Notes: generated by a model not told the origin, from the sequence alone. Counted from the first letter of the stretch, positions 23,416-32,244 are shown. The stretch: DNA of 41,465 bases from CAKZYD01 sp039814715 (GCA_039814715.1 JBCCAR010000029.1:1-41465); one strand, 5' to 3'. Program-made: numbers and translations.

Positions 23416-24565
23416 CCAGCACCGCGTCGTCCCACTGCAAATTCACATCCCCCGTGCGGGCAATGACCAGCCCGGCGGAGGGAACGACATAGACCCGCTG
23501 GCCGCCATAGCCATCAAAAAACAGAACGTCCTCTGCCAGGTGCGGCGCACTTTGCTTCACTGTTAGCCCGCCTTCAGGGTTGTAGGGGCGCTCGGCTAAA
23601 TAGGGCGTTGAAAGCCAGGTCTGCAGGCCGTAATTCGGGTTGGTCTGCGAGGGCGTTTTATAAGCCTCGATATAGCTTTCTGGCAGAACATTTTTCCCCA
23701 TAAAGGTGCCCTTGTCCAAGATCATTTGCCCAATACGGGCCCAATCTCTTGCTGTTGCTTCTAAAAAGGCGAAAAAGCGGGGGTCACCCTCTTTGGTTTC
23801 TGACCATAGCAATGCATCACCGGCGCCAATCGGACACCAAATTTTCTCGGACAGATAGTCGTTATAGGCGCCTTTGCCAGCAGCCTGAATGGCGCGGTTA
23901 AGGGCTGCGCCAGCAATCTGCGAATCAATACCTTTGTACCAAAATTCTTCGAACGGCTTTTTGCGCGGCTGCATCGTCAAAGCCGTTTTTGTCACTTTGT
24001 CAGACAAGTTGAAGGTCATCGCTTCCCACGTATCATCAATGAAAGAGGGGTTACGCAGCCCGCTGGACATGGTCAAAAAGGCCCGCAGCGGGATATCGCC
24101 GCGCGGATCATCGCTCCATTCTTCAATGTATTGGCCAACCCGGTCATCTAAGGAGCCAATTACGCCATCTGCAAGTGCGGCGCCATAAACGAGCCCCAGA
24201 ATAGATTTGTGCATGGACATGGAAAGCGTCTTCGTCGATGCATCGAGGCCGTCGCGGTACGCTTCTCCGACGACTTTACCGTCCACCATCACGATCAAGC
24301 CAGCACCGCCTTCTTCCAAGGAGAATGCGTTCATTTGCGCGAATACATCCGCAGGAATGGGCGTATTTTCCGCATAATACTCCAGCTTTGGGCCAGCGCA
24401 GCCTTGTACCACCTGCCGCGGTGTATACAGCTCTACATCCGTAATACCCGCCCCGCGCGTAACGACCATATTGCGCGCAAGGGTCCAGTTCATGGCCAAG
24501 GCAACACCGCCGATGCAGAGCAAGCCCACAATGGCCCATCCAAAGACTTTCAAAACCTTGCGCAC
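23366..24565 (-). CDS. Membrane-anchored serine hydrolase, beta-lactamase/6-aminohexanoate-dimer hydrolase fold
   Basis: 399 residues. An N-terminal membrane anchor (about 7-27) places the enzyme on the periplasmic side. The class C beta-lactamase-type nucleophile motif is S117-M-H-K120, the conserved FLTMSSGL follows, and a Tyr-containing block (EEFWYKGID) could provide the second catalytic motif. The late region DGYGGQRVYVVPSAGLVI is typical of esterase/amidase members such as NylB. The GTG at 24565 is chosen because AAGGAG lies six bases upstream; an ATG 20 codons earlier adds a segment overlapping that site. It opposes iclR and overlaps its 3' end. It may cleave an ester or amide before uptake; the substrate is unknown. 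Confidence 0.88.
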   Translation of the reverse strand: MRKVLKVFGWAIVGLLCIGGVALAMNWTLARNMVVTRGAGITDVELYTPRQVVQGCAGPKLEYYAENTPIPADVFAQMNAFSLEEGGAGLIVMVDGKVVGEAYRDGLDASTKTLSMSMHKSILGLVYGAALADGVIGSLDDRVGQYIEEWSDDPRGDIPLRAFLTMSSGLRNPSFIDDTWEAMTFNLSDKVTKTALTMQPRKKPFEEFWYKGIDSQIAGAALNRAIQAAGKGAYNDYLSEKIWCPIGAGDALLWSETKEGDPRFFAFLEATARDWARIGQMILDKGTFMGKNVLPESYIEAYKTPSQTNPNYGLQTWLSTPYLAERPYNPEGGLTVKQSAPHLAEDVLFFDGYGGQRVYVVPSAGLVIARTGDVNLQWDDAVLVNLALEALQNREGLGR

Positions 24566-24709
24566 GCCCGTCTCCTTCCGCAAAAGTCCTACTATATCAT
24601 AACGGTGTTGACCCCACATGTGCATCCACTATTGGAGAGATCAACCACCGTGCGAAGGAAACAAACGCACTGGCGATATTTTTCGCTGTTTTAATGAGAG
24701 TATTGCGCC

Positions 24710-25645
24710 ATGAAACATCTCTTGTGCCTTCTCGCCGCGTGCACCCTGGCTGCTTGCGCGGGCTATGGCAACACGCCGCCGGAACGCGTGCAGTACAGTG
24801 CGGCCACGGCGACCGTCACGTTGCCCTCTGATCGGCGCGGTTCAATCCCTGCGAGCGTCTATTATCCAAGCGGCGCAAAAGGGCCTGTGCCAGTTGTGCT
24901 GTTTTCAACAGGCGCTTTCTCTAGCCCTGAAAAATATGATGCCCTGCTGACCGCGTGGGCGCAGGCCGGCTACGCTGTGCTCGCGCCGCTGCATGTGGAT
25001 TCAGAACGTTGGCAAGGGCCGCGACCTGCGAAGCAAACAGAAGGCCTCGCCTGGCGCCGCCTTGATTTTCTCGCTGTCGCAGGCGGGGAAGTCGCCATTG
25101 AACAAGCCATCGGCGTTGATTTGGACATGACCAAAGTCGCTGCGAGCGGCCATAGCTTTGGCGCACTGATAGCCCAGGTGCTTGGCGGCGCAAAGCCAGG
25201 GCCCATGGCGGGCAGTATAGGCTCGGTCACGCCCTTTGCCGTGTCAGCGATTGTCGCCGTGTCACCGCCCGGGCCTATCCCCCGCTACATTGAGCCGGCG
25301 GGCTGGGCGCAAATGACGGCCCCGCAATTGCTGACGACGGGCACCCTTGATATCGTGCCGCAAATGGCGCCGGAATGGACAGCCCATCTTGGCGGTCACC
25401 GCGCCCACACAGGCGATAGCTGGGGCCTGGTGCAGACCGGCGTGGATCATTATTTCGGTAATGTGATTGGCCGCACCGAATACCCCGGCCCGCCGCAGCA
25501 AGCGCAATTTGAGCAGATGGTTGAGATTTCAACTGACTTCCTCAATGAGTTTTTGCGCGGGGATGCGTCTGATACATCGCGCTTTCAATCGGCTCCCACG
25601 GGCATGTTCTACCCTGATTCAGGCACTGGCCTGATGCGGCGCTAA
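24710..25645 (+). CDS. Alpha/beta-hydrolase lipoprotein
   Basis: 311 residues. The lipoprotein signal ends with lipobox LAAC (Cys16). The nucleophile elbow GHSFG puts the catalytic Ser at 149. A probable oxyanion segment (LFSTGAFSS) precedes it, and the DHYFGNVIGR block carries a candidate catalytic His. The overall plan resembles dienelactone-hydrolase or PAF-acetylhydrolase-like lipoproteins. It is divergent from the serine hydrolase across 144 bases. The next hydrolase gene starts one base after its stop, so both are translated from one message. The periplasmic location fits processing of an external ester. Confidence 0.87.
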   Translation: MKHLLCLLAACTLAACAGYGNTPPERVQYSAATATVTLPSDRRGSIPASVYYPSGAKGPVPVVLFSTGAFSSPEKYDALLTAWAQAGYAVLAPLHVDSERWQGPRPAKQTEGLAWRRLDFLAVAGGEVAIEQAIGVDLDMTKVAASGHSFGALIAQVLGGAKPGPMAGSIGSVTPFAVSAIVAVSPPGPIPRYIEPAGWAQMTAPQLLTTGTLDIVPQMAPEWTAHLGGHRAHTGDSWGLVQTGVDHYFGNVIGRTEYPGPPQQAQFEQMVEISTDFLNEFLRGDASDTSRFQSAPTGMFYPDSGTGLMRR

Positions 25646-25646
25646 C

Positions 25647-26447
25647 TTGGCCAAGGCGTCCATTCGCAAGGGCTATTTGGATGGCCCTTATGGCCAGATT
25701 CACTTCCGCGAGGGCGGAGCTGGTGGGCGTGCGCTCATAGTGTTGCATCAATCGCCACTCTCTGGCGTGATGTTTGAAGCAGCCATGCCGGAACTCATCG
25801 CGAACGGGTTCCACGTCATCGCGCCTGATACGCCGGGCTATGGGCAGTCAAGCGCGCCAGAAAATCCAATCGATATCGCGGGCTATGCAAAGTGTGTGCC
25901 CTCTGTTCTCGATCATTTCGGTTTCGAAACGGCCTGTCTCCTCGGTCACCACACTGGCGCCGTCATCGCGGCTGCATTTGCTGCTAAATCGCCGGAGCGT
26001 ATCGAGCATTTGATCTTGAACGGCGTCCCTATTTTGTCGGAGGAAGAGCGGGCGTTTTTTGCCACCATGACCTTTGCGCCAATGGACATCAAAGAAGACG
26101 GCAGCCATCTTCTGGCCGCCTGGAACCAGCGGTTAAAAGCCTCGCCGGGCTGGACGCGGCTGGATGTGATGCACCGCTATACCGCCGAAATGCTAGCCTT
26201 GCCGGATCGATATTTTCGGGCGTTTGACGCGGTATTCGCACATGATCAAGAAGCCGATTTGGCCGCAATTGCGTGCCCCGCAACCATTCTCACCAATACT
26301 GGCGAAGACCTCTATGAGGCCTCGAAACGCGCGCATGCATTGCGGCCTGATTTTGGGTTTGAAAGCCTGGACGGCGGCACGCACGACATTGTCGACGAAC
26401 AACCTGAGGCATGGGCAGGTATCGTCGCTGACATTTTGCAGCGATAG
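25647..26447 (+). CDS. Alpha/beta-hydrolase-fold protein with His at the nucleophile position
   Basis: 266 residues, cytoplasmic (no signal). The fold is clear: an oxyanion region LHQSPLSG, the APDTPGYGQS strand-turn, and late Asp221 (TGEDLY) and His246 (GGTHD) at the acid and base positions. The nucleophile elbow reads G100-H-H-T-G, so the residue that should be Ser, Asp or Cys is His102. Either the protein uses unusual chemistry or it is a non-hydrolytic member. It begins with TTG, one base after the stop of the lipoprotein hydrolase, and probably depends on coupled translation. No ATG start is available in frame nearby. Confidence 0.83.
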   Translation: MAKASIRKGYLDGPYGQIHFREGGAGGRALIVLHQSPLSGVMFEAAMPELIANGFHVIAPDTPGYGQSSAPENPIDIAGYAKCVPSVLDHFGFETACLLGHHTGAVIAAAFAAKSPERIEHLILNGVPILSEEERAFFATMTFAPMDIKEDGSHLLAAWNQRLKASPGWTRLDVMHRYTAEMLALPDRYFRAFDAVFAHDQEADLAAIACPATILTNTGEDLYEASKRAHALRPDFGFESLDGGTHDIVDEQPEAWAGIVADILQR

Positions 26448-26456
26448 GCGGTTGCT

Positions 26457-26627
26457 TTAAATCGCTTCGCCGAGTGCATGGGCTGCTTGCATCATCCGGC
26501 CAATGTATTTGTCTGCTGCCTCCTGTGTCGTCATAGCGCCCTTCAGCGCGTCCCCGACAAAGATCGGAACGCTCAGTAACGACGTTTTCCCGTTTAGCGT
26601 TGTTTGCTTGCGTGCTCCTGCAGCCAA
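26457..26627 (-). other. Short coding-like remnant or small ORF after the araC gene
   Basis: Reading the minus strand from a TTG at 26627 gives 56 residues, ending SVPIFVGDALKGAM...AHALGEAI. The last 40 or so residues, beyond the araC stop, look like the C-terminus of a soluble enzyme (alternating hydrophobic residues, then an amphipathic helix). An AGGAGG sits inside it, before nothing obvious. I do not recognise the family. It may be the left-over tail of a gene deleted when the regulator was placed here, or chance. Confidence 0.25.
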
Positions 26628-27607
26628 AACGCTCTTGGGCTTTGGCCAAAAGCTGATTTGAAGCGGCGGGAGAAATGCGCGCTGTCTTTAAAGCCCCAAC
26701 GGTAGGCAATCTGCGTAATCATCGGCTTTGCTGAGCTCGTCTTTAGGAGGTCGCGGCGTGCGTTTTCGAGCCGTTGGCGCTGTATCCAATCGCGGATGCT
26801 ATAGTTGGTCCCTTCAAAAAGTTTGCGGACATACCGTGTCGAGATACCATGCGCCTGCGCAATGGCGTTAACGGATAGATCACTGTCTTTTAAATGGGTT
26901 TCGATGTAGGCAAGAATTCGCTCTCGCATGACATAAGGCGCCTGGGTCAATTGCGCTGCGCCGCGCGTATCGGCCGCTTCAGAGATTGCTGCTAGGCACA
27001 AATCAAGCAATGCGCCTTCAAGCTGAACAATGTTGTTTTTGCTGAAATGACGCACTTCGCAAAAGCTGCGCTGCGCCATCGCGCTGACAATTGCGCCAAG
27101 GCCTTTGTCCCCCTTTACAGCGATAGACGTGACATCTCCTAGCCGGAAATAGCGGTTGACCACGTCTGTGCGCGGAACTTTAAGAACGAGCTGACCAAAG
27201 GGGCCATCAAAGGCTAGGTCGTAAGGCTGCGCTGTATCAAAAAGCGCAAAGTCTCCTTCGTTTAAGTCAGCCACCCGGCCGCATTGATGTGTTTTGCCGC
27301 GCCCTTTGATTTGAAAGTTGATGAGGCACCAATCTGCCTGTGAGCGCCGAACTTGCCCTTGCGAGCGTATGACAGTTTGAGGCGCTGCTATAACCTCCGC
27401 GAAACTCAAGGTTGATAACGGGCGGGTGCGCAACGTGGCTGAGAAAGGGTCGTCACTACGAGCCATGCAGTCTAGCTCAACAAATGTTTCGCGAACCAAA
27501 TCAGACCAAAAGCCTTCTGCGTCAGATGTATCAACCTCGTCGGTTGAGCGTTCGATGATCGCTTGTTCCACGGTGCAGCCTGTGTTGTCTTGGGTTTGAT
27601 TTATCAT
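26594..27607 (-). CDS. AraC-family regulator with cupin-like AraC-binding domain
   Basis: 337 residues. The N-terminal half (about 30-210) resembles the AraC-binding-like domain (SLSFAEVIAAPQTVIRS, then a DFALFDTAQPYDL strand pair). The C-terminal double helix-turn-helix is complete: SVNAIAQAHGISTRYVRKLF and ITQIAYRWGFKDSAHFSRRFKSAFGQSPRAF. The layout is like NphR/FeaR-type regulators of aromatic and aldoxime/nitrile genes. It is divergent from the aldoxime-dehydratase-like gene across 131 bases that contain an inverted repeat, so it is that gene's likely activator. Confidence 0.92.
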   Translation of the reverse strand: MINQTQDNTGCTVEQAIIERSTDEVDTSDAEGFWSDLVRETFVELDCMARSDDPFSATLRTRPLSTLSFAEVIAAPQTVIRSQGQVRRSQADWCLINFQIKGRGKTHQCGRVADLNEGDFALFDTAQPYDLAFDGPFGQLVLKVPRTDVVNRYFRLGDVTSIAVKGDKGLGAIVSAMAQRSFCEVRHFSKNNIVQLEGALLDLCLAAISEAADTRGAAQLTQAPYVMRERILAYIETHLKDSDLSVNAIAQAHGISTRYVRKLFEGTNYSIRDWIQRQRLENARRDLLKTSSAKPMITQIAYRWGFKDSAHFSRRFKSAFGQSPRAFWLQEHASKQR

Positions 27608-27667
27608 AGCAGACTAATCCGAACGCCCAGTCAGTCAATTCCGGTAGAGACAAAAGATTGCTCCACT

Positions 27668-27688
27668 GGTGCCAAGCAACCGGGCACC
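27668..27688. promoter_or_regulatory. Inverted repeat between araC and the dehydratase gene
   Basis: GGTGCC at 27668-27673 and GGCACC at 27683-27688 form a perfect 6-base inverted repeat with a nine-base spacer, in the only intergenic space of the divergent pair. AraC proteins usually bind direct repeats, so this site may serve another factor or be chance. Confidence 0.3.
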
Positions 27689-27738
27689 GCACACCGTATC
27701 CAAGCCTTTCTACGCGCAGCGTTCGAGAAAGGAACGAT

Positions 27739-28800
27739 ATGGCCCGCAATCTCCCCCCAAAAGTGAAGCCCAAGGGCATTGTTTATGATGCATATGTCGT
27801 GGATTTCGGCGCAACTCCAAGCGTTTTTACAAACGCCTATATTGGCATTGAAACCCCAAAAGGGGACAAGAGCCTTGCGGTTGCCAAGCGCCTGGAGCTG
27901 ATCGCGCTCCTGGGCGGAGCGGCTGAGCCGGATGTCATCGAATGCGGCGCGGTTGAAGATGATACGCCGCCAGGCTCAGGCCGCCAGACCGAGATTTTCC
28001 ATCTCTACTGGGCAGACAAACACCGCTTTGACGCCTGGCTGGCTAGCCCAGAGGTGGAGGCCTGGTTGCGCTCCGCAAGCGGCACTGACGCAGCGCTGTG
28101 GATGGAGGTGGCGCAGGTTCTCTCCGATCAGGTTGAGACGGCTGGGTCGCACCCGATGGAAACGGGCATGGGCAAACTGATAGGCGGACACCGAACCACG
28201 GATGTGCACGGCTATTGGGGCGGTATGTATGACCGCGTGCCCGCTTACAAGCAGCGCGATTTAAACAATCCCCTAGGGCCCACGCCGCAATTAGGGAACG
28301 CGGCTGGCCGCTTGGAAGACGATGGTATCGTGACCGTCGCAATGCCTGCAAATGTGTGTTTGACGAACGGCAATGCGCAATGGACGGGCGTGTCTGGTCA
28401 TGAGCTGGACTTCTACTTCAAGGAGCTTCATCCCGCGCTCATTGAAGCCAATCGCTACCTGCGAGATGAGCCGGACGTGGCGAACACCTACGCCAGCCGC
28501 TTCATGCGTATGACCACCTTAGATGGCAAGCCGCAAGAACGTATATGCATGCTGGTTTACTTTGTAAGCCTAGATGACCTGCACGCGTGGACTGGGCGGC
28601 ACAAAACGCATCAACACATCTTTGGCCTGTACCAGCGCGCCGCCAGAGAAATCGGCGGCACACCTGCTTACCAGCTTTGGCACGAAGTATCGGTGTTGCC
28701 CGAAGGACATCTTTGGGGCGTGTACGCAAACTGCAGCGAAGACACCGGATTTCTAAAATACGGCGCACTCCGCGCGGGCGACTTGGTCGCTGCAGAATAA
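27739..28800 (+). CDS. Phenylacetaldoxime-dehydratase-family haem protein
   Basis: 353 residues of the haem-containing dehydratase family, whose characterised members turn aldoximes into nitriles. Recognisable blocks are DVHGYWGGMYDRVP (157-168), a His-rich HKTHQHIFGLYQR (288-300) and YQLWHEVSVLPEG (311-323), which should supply haem and catalytic histidines. From memory, known enzymes carry IRSGQDW after NxCL, with an essential Ser; here the stretch reads CLTNGNAQW, so that Ser seems missing. The ATG at 27739 follows AAGGA by four bases. A TonB receptor gene follows within 30 bases, probably in one operon. No nitrilase, nitrile hydratase or amidase is nearby. Confidence 0.82.
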   Translation: MARNLPPKVKPKGIVYDAYVVDFGATPSVFTNAYIGIETPKGDKSLAVAKRLELIALLGGAAEPDVIECGAVEDDTPPGSGRQTEIFHLYWADKHRFDAWLASPEVEAWLRSASGTDAALWMEVAQVLSDQVETAGSHPMETGMGKLIGGHRTTDVHGYWGGMYDRVPAYKQRDLNNPLGPTPQLGNAAGRLEDDGIVTVAMPANVCLTNGNAQWTGVSGHELDFYFKELHPALIEANRYLRDEPDVANTYASRFMRMTTLDGKPQERICMLVYFVSLDDLHAWTGRHKTHQHIFGLYQRAAREIGGTPAYQLWHEVSVLPEGHLWGVYANCSEDTGFLKYGALRAGDLVAAE

Positions 28801-28829
28801 AAAATCAACAAAATCAGGGCGGAAAAATA

Positions 28830-31193
28830 ATGAAAAACATAAAGCTAGGTCTATCAGTCTCTATGGCTGCGCTATTGGCATCGGCTGGTGCTATGGCACA
28901 AGATTCTGTCTACGAAGAGTTCCTCGTTACGGCGCAGAAACGCTCTGAGAGCATTAATGATGTGCCCATCTCCATCCAAGCCTATGGGCAAGAAACGCTA
29001 GAGAATGCGGGTGTGCGCGACATTACCCAGCTGCAGCTTTTGGCCAGCGGCCTTAGCTTTGCAAAGTCCAGCGCCAACACGCCGATTTTAACGATTAGAG
29101 GCGTCGGATTTAACACACCAAATTTGTCGTCGACATCTCCCGTTGGTGTCTATTGGGATGAAGTCGCCTACGCGTACCCCTATATGGCCGGCGGGCCAGT
29201 CTTCGATATTGAGCGTGTTGAAGTGCTGAAAGGCCCGCAAGGCACACTCTATGGCCGCAACAACACCGGTGGGCTGATTAACTTCATCGCCGCAAAGCCA
29301 ACGGACGATTTTGAAGCAGGTGTGCGCGGTGAGTTCGGCAATTTTGAAACCTACAATTTCGAAGCCTTTGTCAGCGGCGCCATAACCGACACGCTGCGTA
29401 TGCGTGTATCGGGTCGCTGGGAAAATTCAGACAACGGGTGGCAGAATGCGATTACCCGCGATGACCGCCTTGGCCAGAAAGACAGATTAGGCCTGCGCGC
29501 TATTATTGACTTTGAGCCAACCGACCGGCTGTCCTTTCAAGTCATAGGCAACCATTGGCGCGATAAGTCCGATACAGTGGCAGGTCAGGCAGTGCTCTTC
29601 AATCCAGATAATCCTGGCTTTGAAAACCCTGGGCTCCAGGCCCTTGTGCGCACGGACTGGGACAACGACATTGCTGGATGGGACCCAGACGATGGCTCCA
29701 AACCGCCCTTTGAGACCGACGCTGAGTTTTATTCGATTTCTGGCCGGATCACATATGATATCAACGATAGCTTGAGTGTGGTCTCGCTCACAGGATTTAA
29801 CTCCGTTGACCGGCGCGATAACAACGATGTCGACGGTACGGCAATTGAGGTTTTCACGCAGCTATCTGATGGCGGCATTGATAGCTTCTCCCAGGAGCTG
29901 CGCCTGCAAGGGGAAAGCGGGGATCTCTCTTATATCGTTGGCGGCTACTTCTCCCGCGACGAGATCAATGACAATCAAATCGGCTTCATCGATCAAGCCT
30001 CGGCCATCCAGTTCCTGCGCTTCCTGGCGCAAAACTTAGTTGACCCTATGAACATGTTATTTTCACCCGAGGAGTATGCGGGCGGCTTTCGGAGCTACCG
30101 CAATATTTCAGAGCAGACCAACCGCTCCATGTCTTTGTTTGGCAATGTGGACTGGGACTTGGCAGACACTTTCACCCTGTCTGCAGGCCTGCGCTATACA
30201 GACGACAAGCTGCAGCACAACACATGTTCAGCTGATTTTGAAGGCAACACAAGACCAATCTGGACGACGGCCGTATTCGCGGCGGTGAACCTGGGGACTG
30301 GCAATGTGCCCAACTATGGCGTGGATGTGGATCAATGCATGGTTTTCGCCAACAATTTTACCGATCGAGCAGCTTTTGAACGCCCTGATTTATCGGAGGA
30401 CAACGTCGCTGGCCGGCTGAGTCTCACCTATGAACCCAGCGAGGACCTTCTGGTTTATGCAAGCATCAGCCGCGGTTTTAAATCCGGCGCAATCCCGGTG
30501 CTCACGGCCAACGTGGAAAGCCAGTTTGATCCAGCGCGGCAAGAGCGCGTCATGGCGTATGAGATTGGAACAAAAGCGAGCTTGGCCGACCGGGCAATAC
30601 AGCTCAATATGGCAGCCTTTTATTATGACTACACAGACAAACAGCTTTTTGCTGAAGTGCTAGATCCGGTCTTCACCACGCTTCCAAAGCTTGTGAACAT
30701 TCCCGGTAGCCGCGTCTTCGGGCTTGAGACGGACATTAGCTGGCGGGCCACCCCAGAGCTGACTTTTCGCAGCGCGGTCACCTATACCAATGCTGAAGTT
30801 ACGAACTATCAAGGCTTTAACCGCTTCGGCCAGCCGCAGGATTTTGAAGGTGCACGCTTCGCCTTTACGCCCAAATGGACGGTCAATGGCTCGGTTGACT
30901 ACGATCGCGATCTAACCTCTGATCTTGGCATCAAAGTATTCCTGGCGGCCAATTATCAATCAGCAACGTCAGGCTCGCTCCTCAATGAACCCGGGTTTGA
31001 AGTCGAAAGCTATGCTGTCGTCAATGGATCGATCAATCTCTACAGCCTCAACGAAAGCTGGCAGATTGGCCTATTCGCCAACAATCTCTTCGACACCTAT
31101 TATTGGACCTCTACGGACACAATCGCCGACACTGTTTTCCGTATCCCTGGGCCGCCGCGCACCTTTGGTGCCACTGTAAGCTGGCGGTTTTAA
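28830..31193 (+). CDS. TonB-dependent outer-membrane receptor
   Basis: 787 residues. The signal peptide ends AMA at about 23. The plug domain (about 30-150) includes FLVTAQKRSESINDVP, ILTIRGVG and VEVLKGPQGTLYGRNNTGG. A 22-strand type beta-barrel follows and ends in the classical C-terminal Phe (ATVSWRF). The PQGTLYGRNxxGG plug type is common in sphingomonad and caulobacter receptors for plant or aromatic compounds rather than only siderophores. It lies 29 bases after the dehydratase-like gene and may import that enzyme's substrate or precursor. Longer upstream reading in frame was rejected as it covers the dehydratase gene. A strong terminator follows. Confidence 0.92.
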   Translation: MKNIKLGLSVSMAALLASAGAMAQDSVYEEFLVTAQKRSESINDVPISIQAYGQETLENAGVRDITQLQLLASGLSFAKSSANTPILTIRGVGFNTPNLSSTSPVGVYWDEVAYAYPYMAGGPVFDIERVEVLKGPQGTLYGRNNTGGLINFIAAKPTDDFEAGVRGEFGNFETYNFEAFVSGAITDTLRMRVSGRWENSDNGWQNAITRDDRLGQKDRLGLRAIIDFEPTDRLSFQVIGNHWRDKSDTVAGQAVLFNPDNPGFENPGLQALVRTDWDNDIAGWDPDDGSKPPFETDAEFYSISGRITYDINDSLSVVSLTGFNSVDRRDNNDVDGTAIEVFTQLSDGGIDSFSQELRLQGESGDLSYIVGGYFSRDEINDNQIGFIDQASAIQFLRFLAQNLVDPMNMLFSPEEYAGGFRSYRNISEQTNRSMSLFGNVDWDLADTFTLSAGLRYTDDKLQHNTCSADFEGNTRPIWTTAVFAAVNLGTGNVPNYGVDVDQCMVFANNFTDRAAFERPDLSEDNVAGRLSLTYEPSEDLLVYASISRGFKSGAIPVLTANVESQFDPARQERVMAYEIGTKASLADRAIQLNMAAFYYDYTDKQLFAEVLDPVFTTLPKLVNIPGSRVFGLETDISWRATPELTFRSAVTYTNAEVTNYQGFNRFGQPQDFEGARFAFTPKWTVNGSVDYDRDLTSDLGIKVFLAANYQSATSGSLLNEPGFEVESYAVVNGSINLYSLNESWQIGLFANNLFDTYYWTSTDTIADTVFRIPGPPRTFGATVSWRF

Positions 31194-31216
31194 GGGACGC
31201 GCTGTCGCCAGCAAAA

Positions 31217-31250
31217 AAAGCCCGCCCGGTCAATGACGCGGGCGGGCTTT
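31217..31250. terminator. Bidirectional terminator between convergent genes
   Basis: AAAGCCCGCCCG (31217-31228) and CGGGCGGGCTTT (31239-31250) form a perfect 12-base stem with a 10-base loop. On the minus strand the stem is followed by a long U-run, ideal for the methyltransferase gene; on the plus strand the U-tract is short. It serves both the receptor gene and the opposite methyltransferase gene. Confidence 0.88.
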
Positions 31251-31275
31251 GTATGTCCGGTTTTCCGCTTCGCTA

Positions 31276-32145
31276 TTAGCGGCTTTCTGTGGCCGCTGGC
31301 TTCACGAACTTCAGTGTCATGCGGTCTGATTCGCCGATTTTCATGTATTTCCTATCATTTTTCTTAGTCGTGAGCGTTGGCGGCAACGTCCACACGCCGC
31401 GTTCCCAATCGGCTGGGTCTTTTTTGTTGGCGTTGATCTCGCTCTTGGCTTCCAGCTTGAAGCCAGCGCTTTCGACGAGTTTGATGACATAGTCTTCGCG
31501 CACATAGCCGCGCATGTTCAGGTTGGGGAAGTTGTCATCATCGGCCTTTGCCCGGTGCTGCACGATGCCAAGCACGCCGCCTGGCTTCAAAGACGCATAG
31601 AGTTCAGCCAGCATGCCTTTTGGGTCACCATAATAGATCATCCCGTGCATGCCGCGGAAAATCAGCGCGGCATCGACAGAATTCGGCGCTGCAAACGGCA
31701 CATCCTGGCCAGCAAAGCGTGCGACCGCGGTTTTGCCAAATTTGCCGCTATCATCGATATAGCTGTCGCGCCACTTCATGGTCTGCTCATAGCGCCGCGA
31801 CCCTGGCTCTGGCGCGCCTGTCAGGGCGATATACGTCCCTTTTTCAGCGACTAGCGGGGCTAAAATTTCGGTATACCAGCCGCCGCCGGGGCCAACTTCG
31901 ACCAGTGTCATATCTGGCTCAATGCCAAAAAAAGTGAGGGTCTCAGCAGGGTGGCGGTATTGATCGCGCGCGATGTTTTTTTCGCTGCGATAGGCATTGT
32001 CTGTCACCGCCTTGTCTATCATCGCTTTTGCGCCAGACATCTGCGCGTCGCTTTTTTCGCCTTCTTCATGGTGGCCTGCGGTAGCCGTCATGGCGAAGGT
32101 CAGGCTCAGTGCGCTGACAGCAGGAAGGAGGAGAGCTTTGATCAT
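31276..32145 (-). CDS. Exported class I methyltransferase-like protein
   Basis: 289 residues. The N-terminus MIKALLLPAVSALSLTFAMTATA is a clear Sec signal with a cleavage site after ATA at about residue 23. The mature part has a SAM-binding motif I (LVEVGPGGGWYTEIL) and the remaining Rossmann blocks (VDAALIFRGMHG, LKPGGVLGIVQH). It resembles the COG4798 group of predicted methyltransferases with signal peptides. SAM is not known to occur in the periplasm, so the function is puzzling. It is convergent with the TonB receptor and separated from it by a strong terminator. Confidence 0.87.
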   Translation of the reverse strand: MIKALLLPAVSALSLTFAMTATAGHHEEGEKSDAQMSGAKAMIDKAVTDNAYRSEKNIARDQYRHPAETLTFFGIEPDMTLVEVGPGGGWYTEILAPLVAEKGTYIALTGAPEPGSRRYEQTMKWRDSYIDDSGKFGKTAVARFAGQDVPFAAPNSVDAALIFRGMHGMIYYGDPKGMLAELYASLKPGGVLGIVQHRAKADDDNFPNLNMRGYVREDYVIKLVESAGFKLEAKSEINANKKDPADWERGVWTLPPTLTTKKNDRKYMKIGESDRMTLKFVKPAATESR

Positions 32146-32244
32146 AGTCTTGGTCCTGGTTTGGGGGCGTTGGTATTGGTGAAGAAGCTAGCAAGCCCGC
32201 AGGCGAGGTCAAGCGTCATAAAAAGACAAATGCGTTAAAGCGCC

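Noticed and set aside
28587..28829. N-terminal extension of the TonB receptor frame
   Set aside because: It runs inside the dehydratase gene in another frame. The true ATG at 28830 starts a proper signal peptide with a ribosome site.
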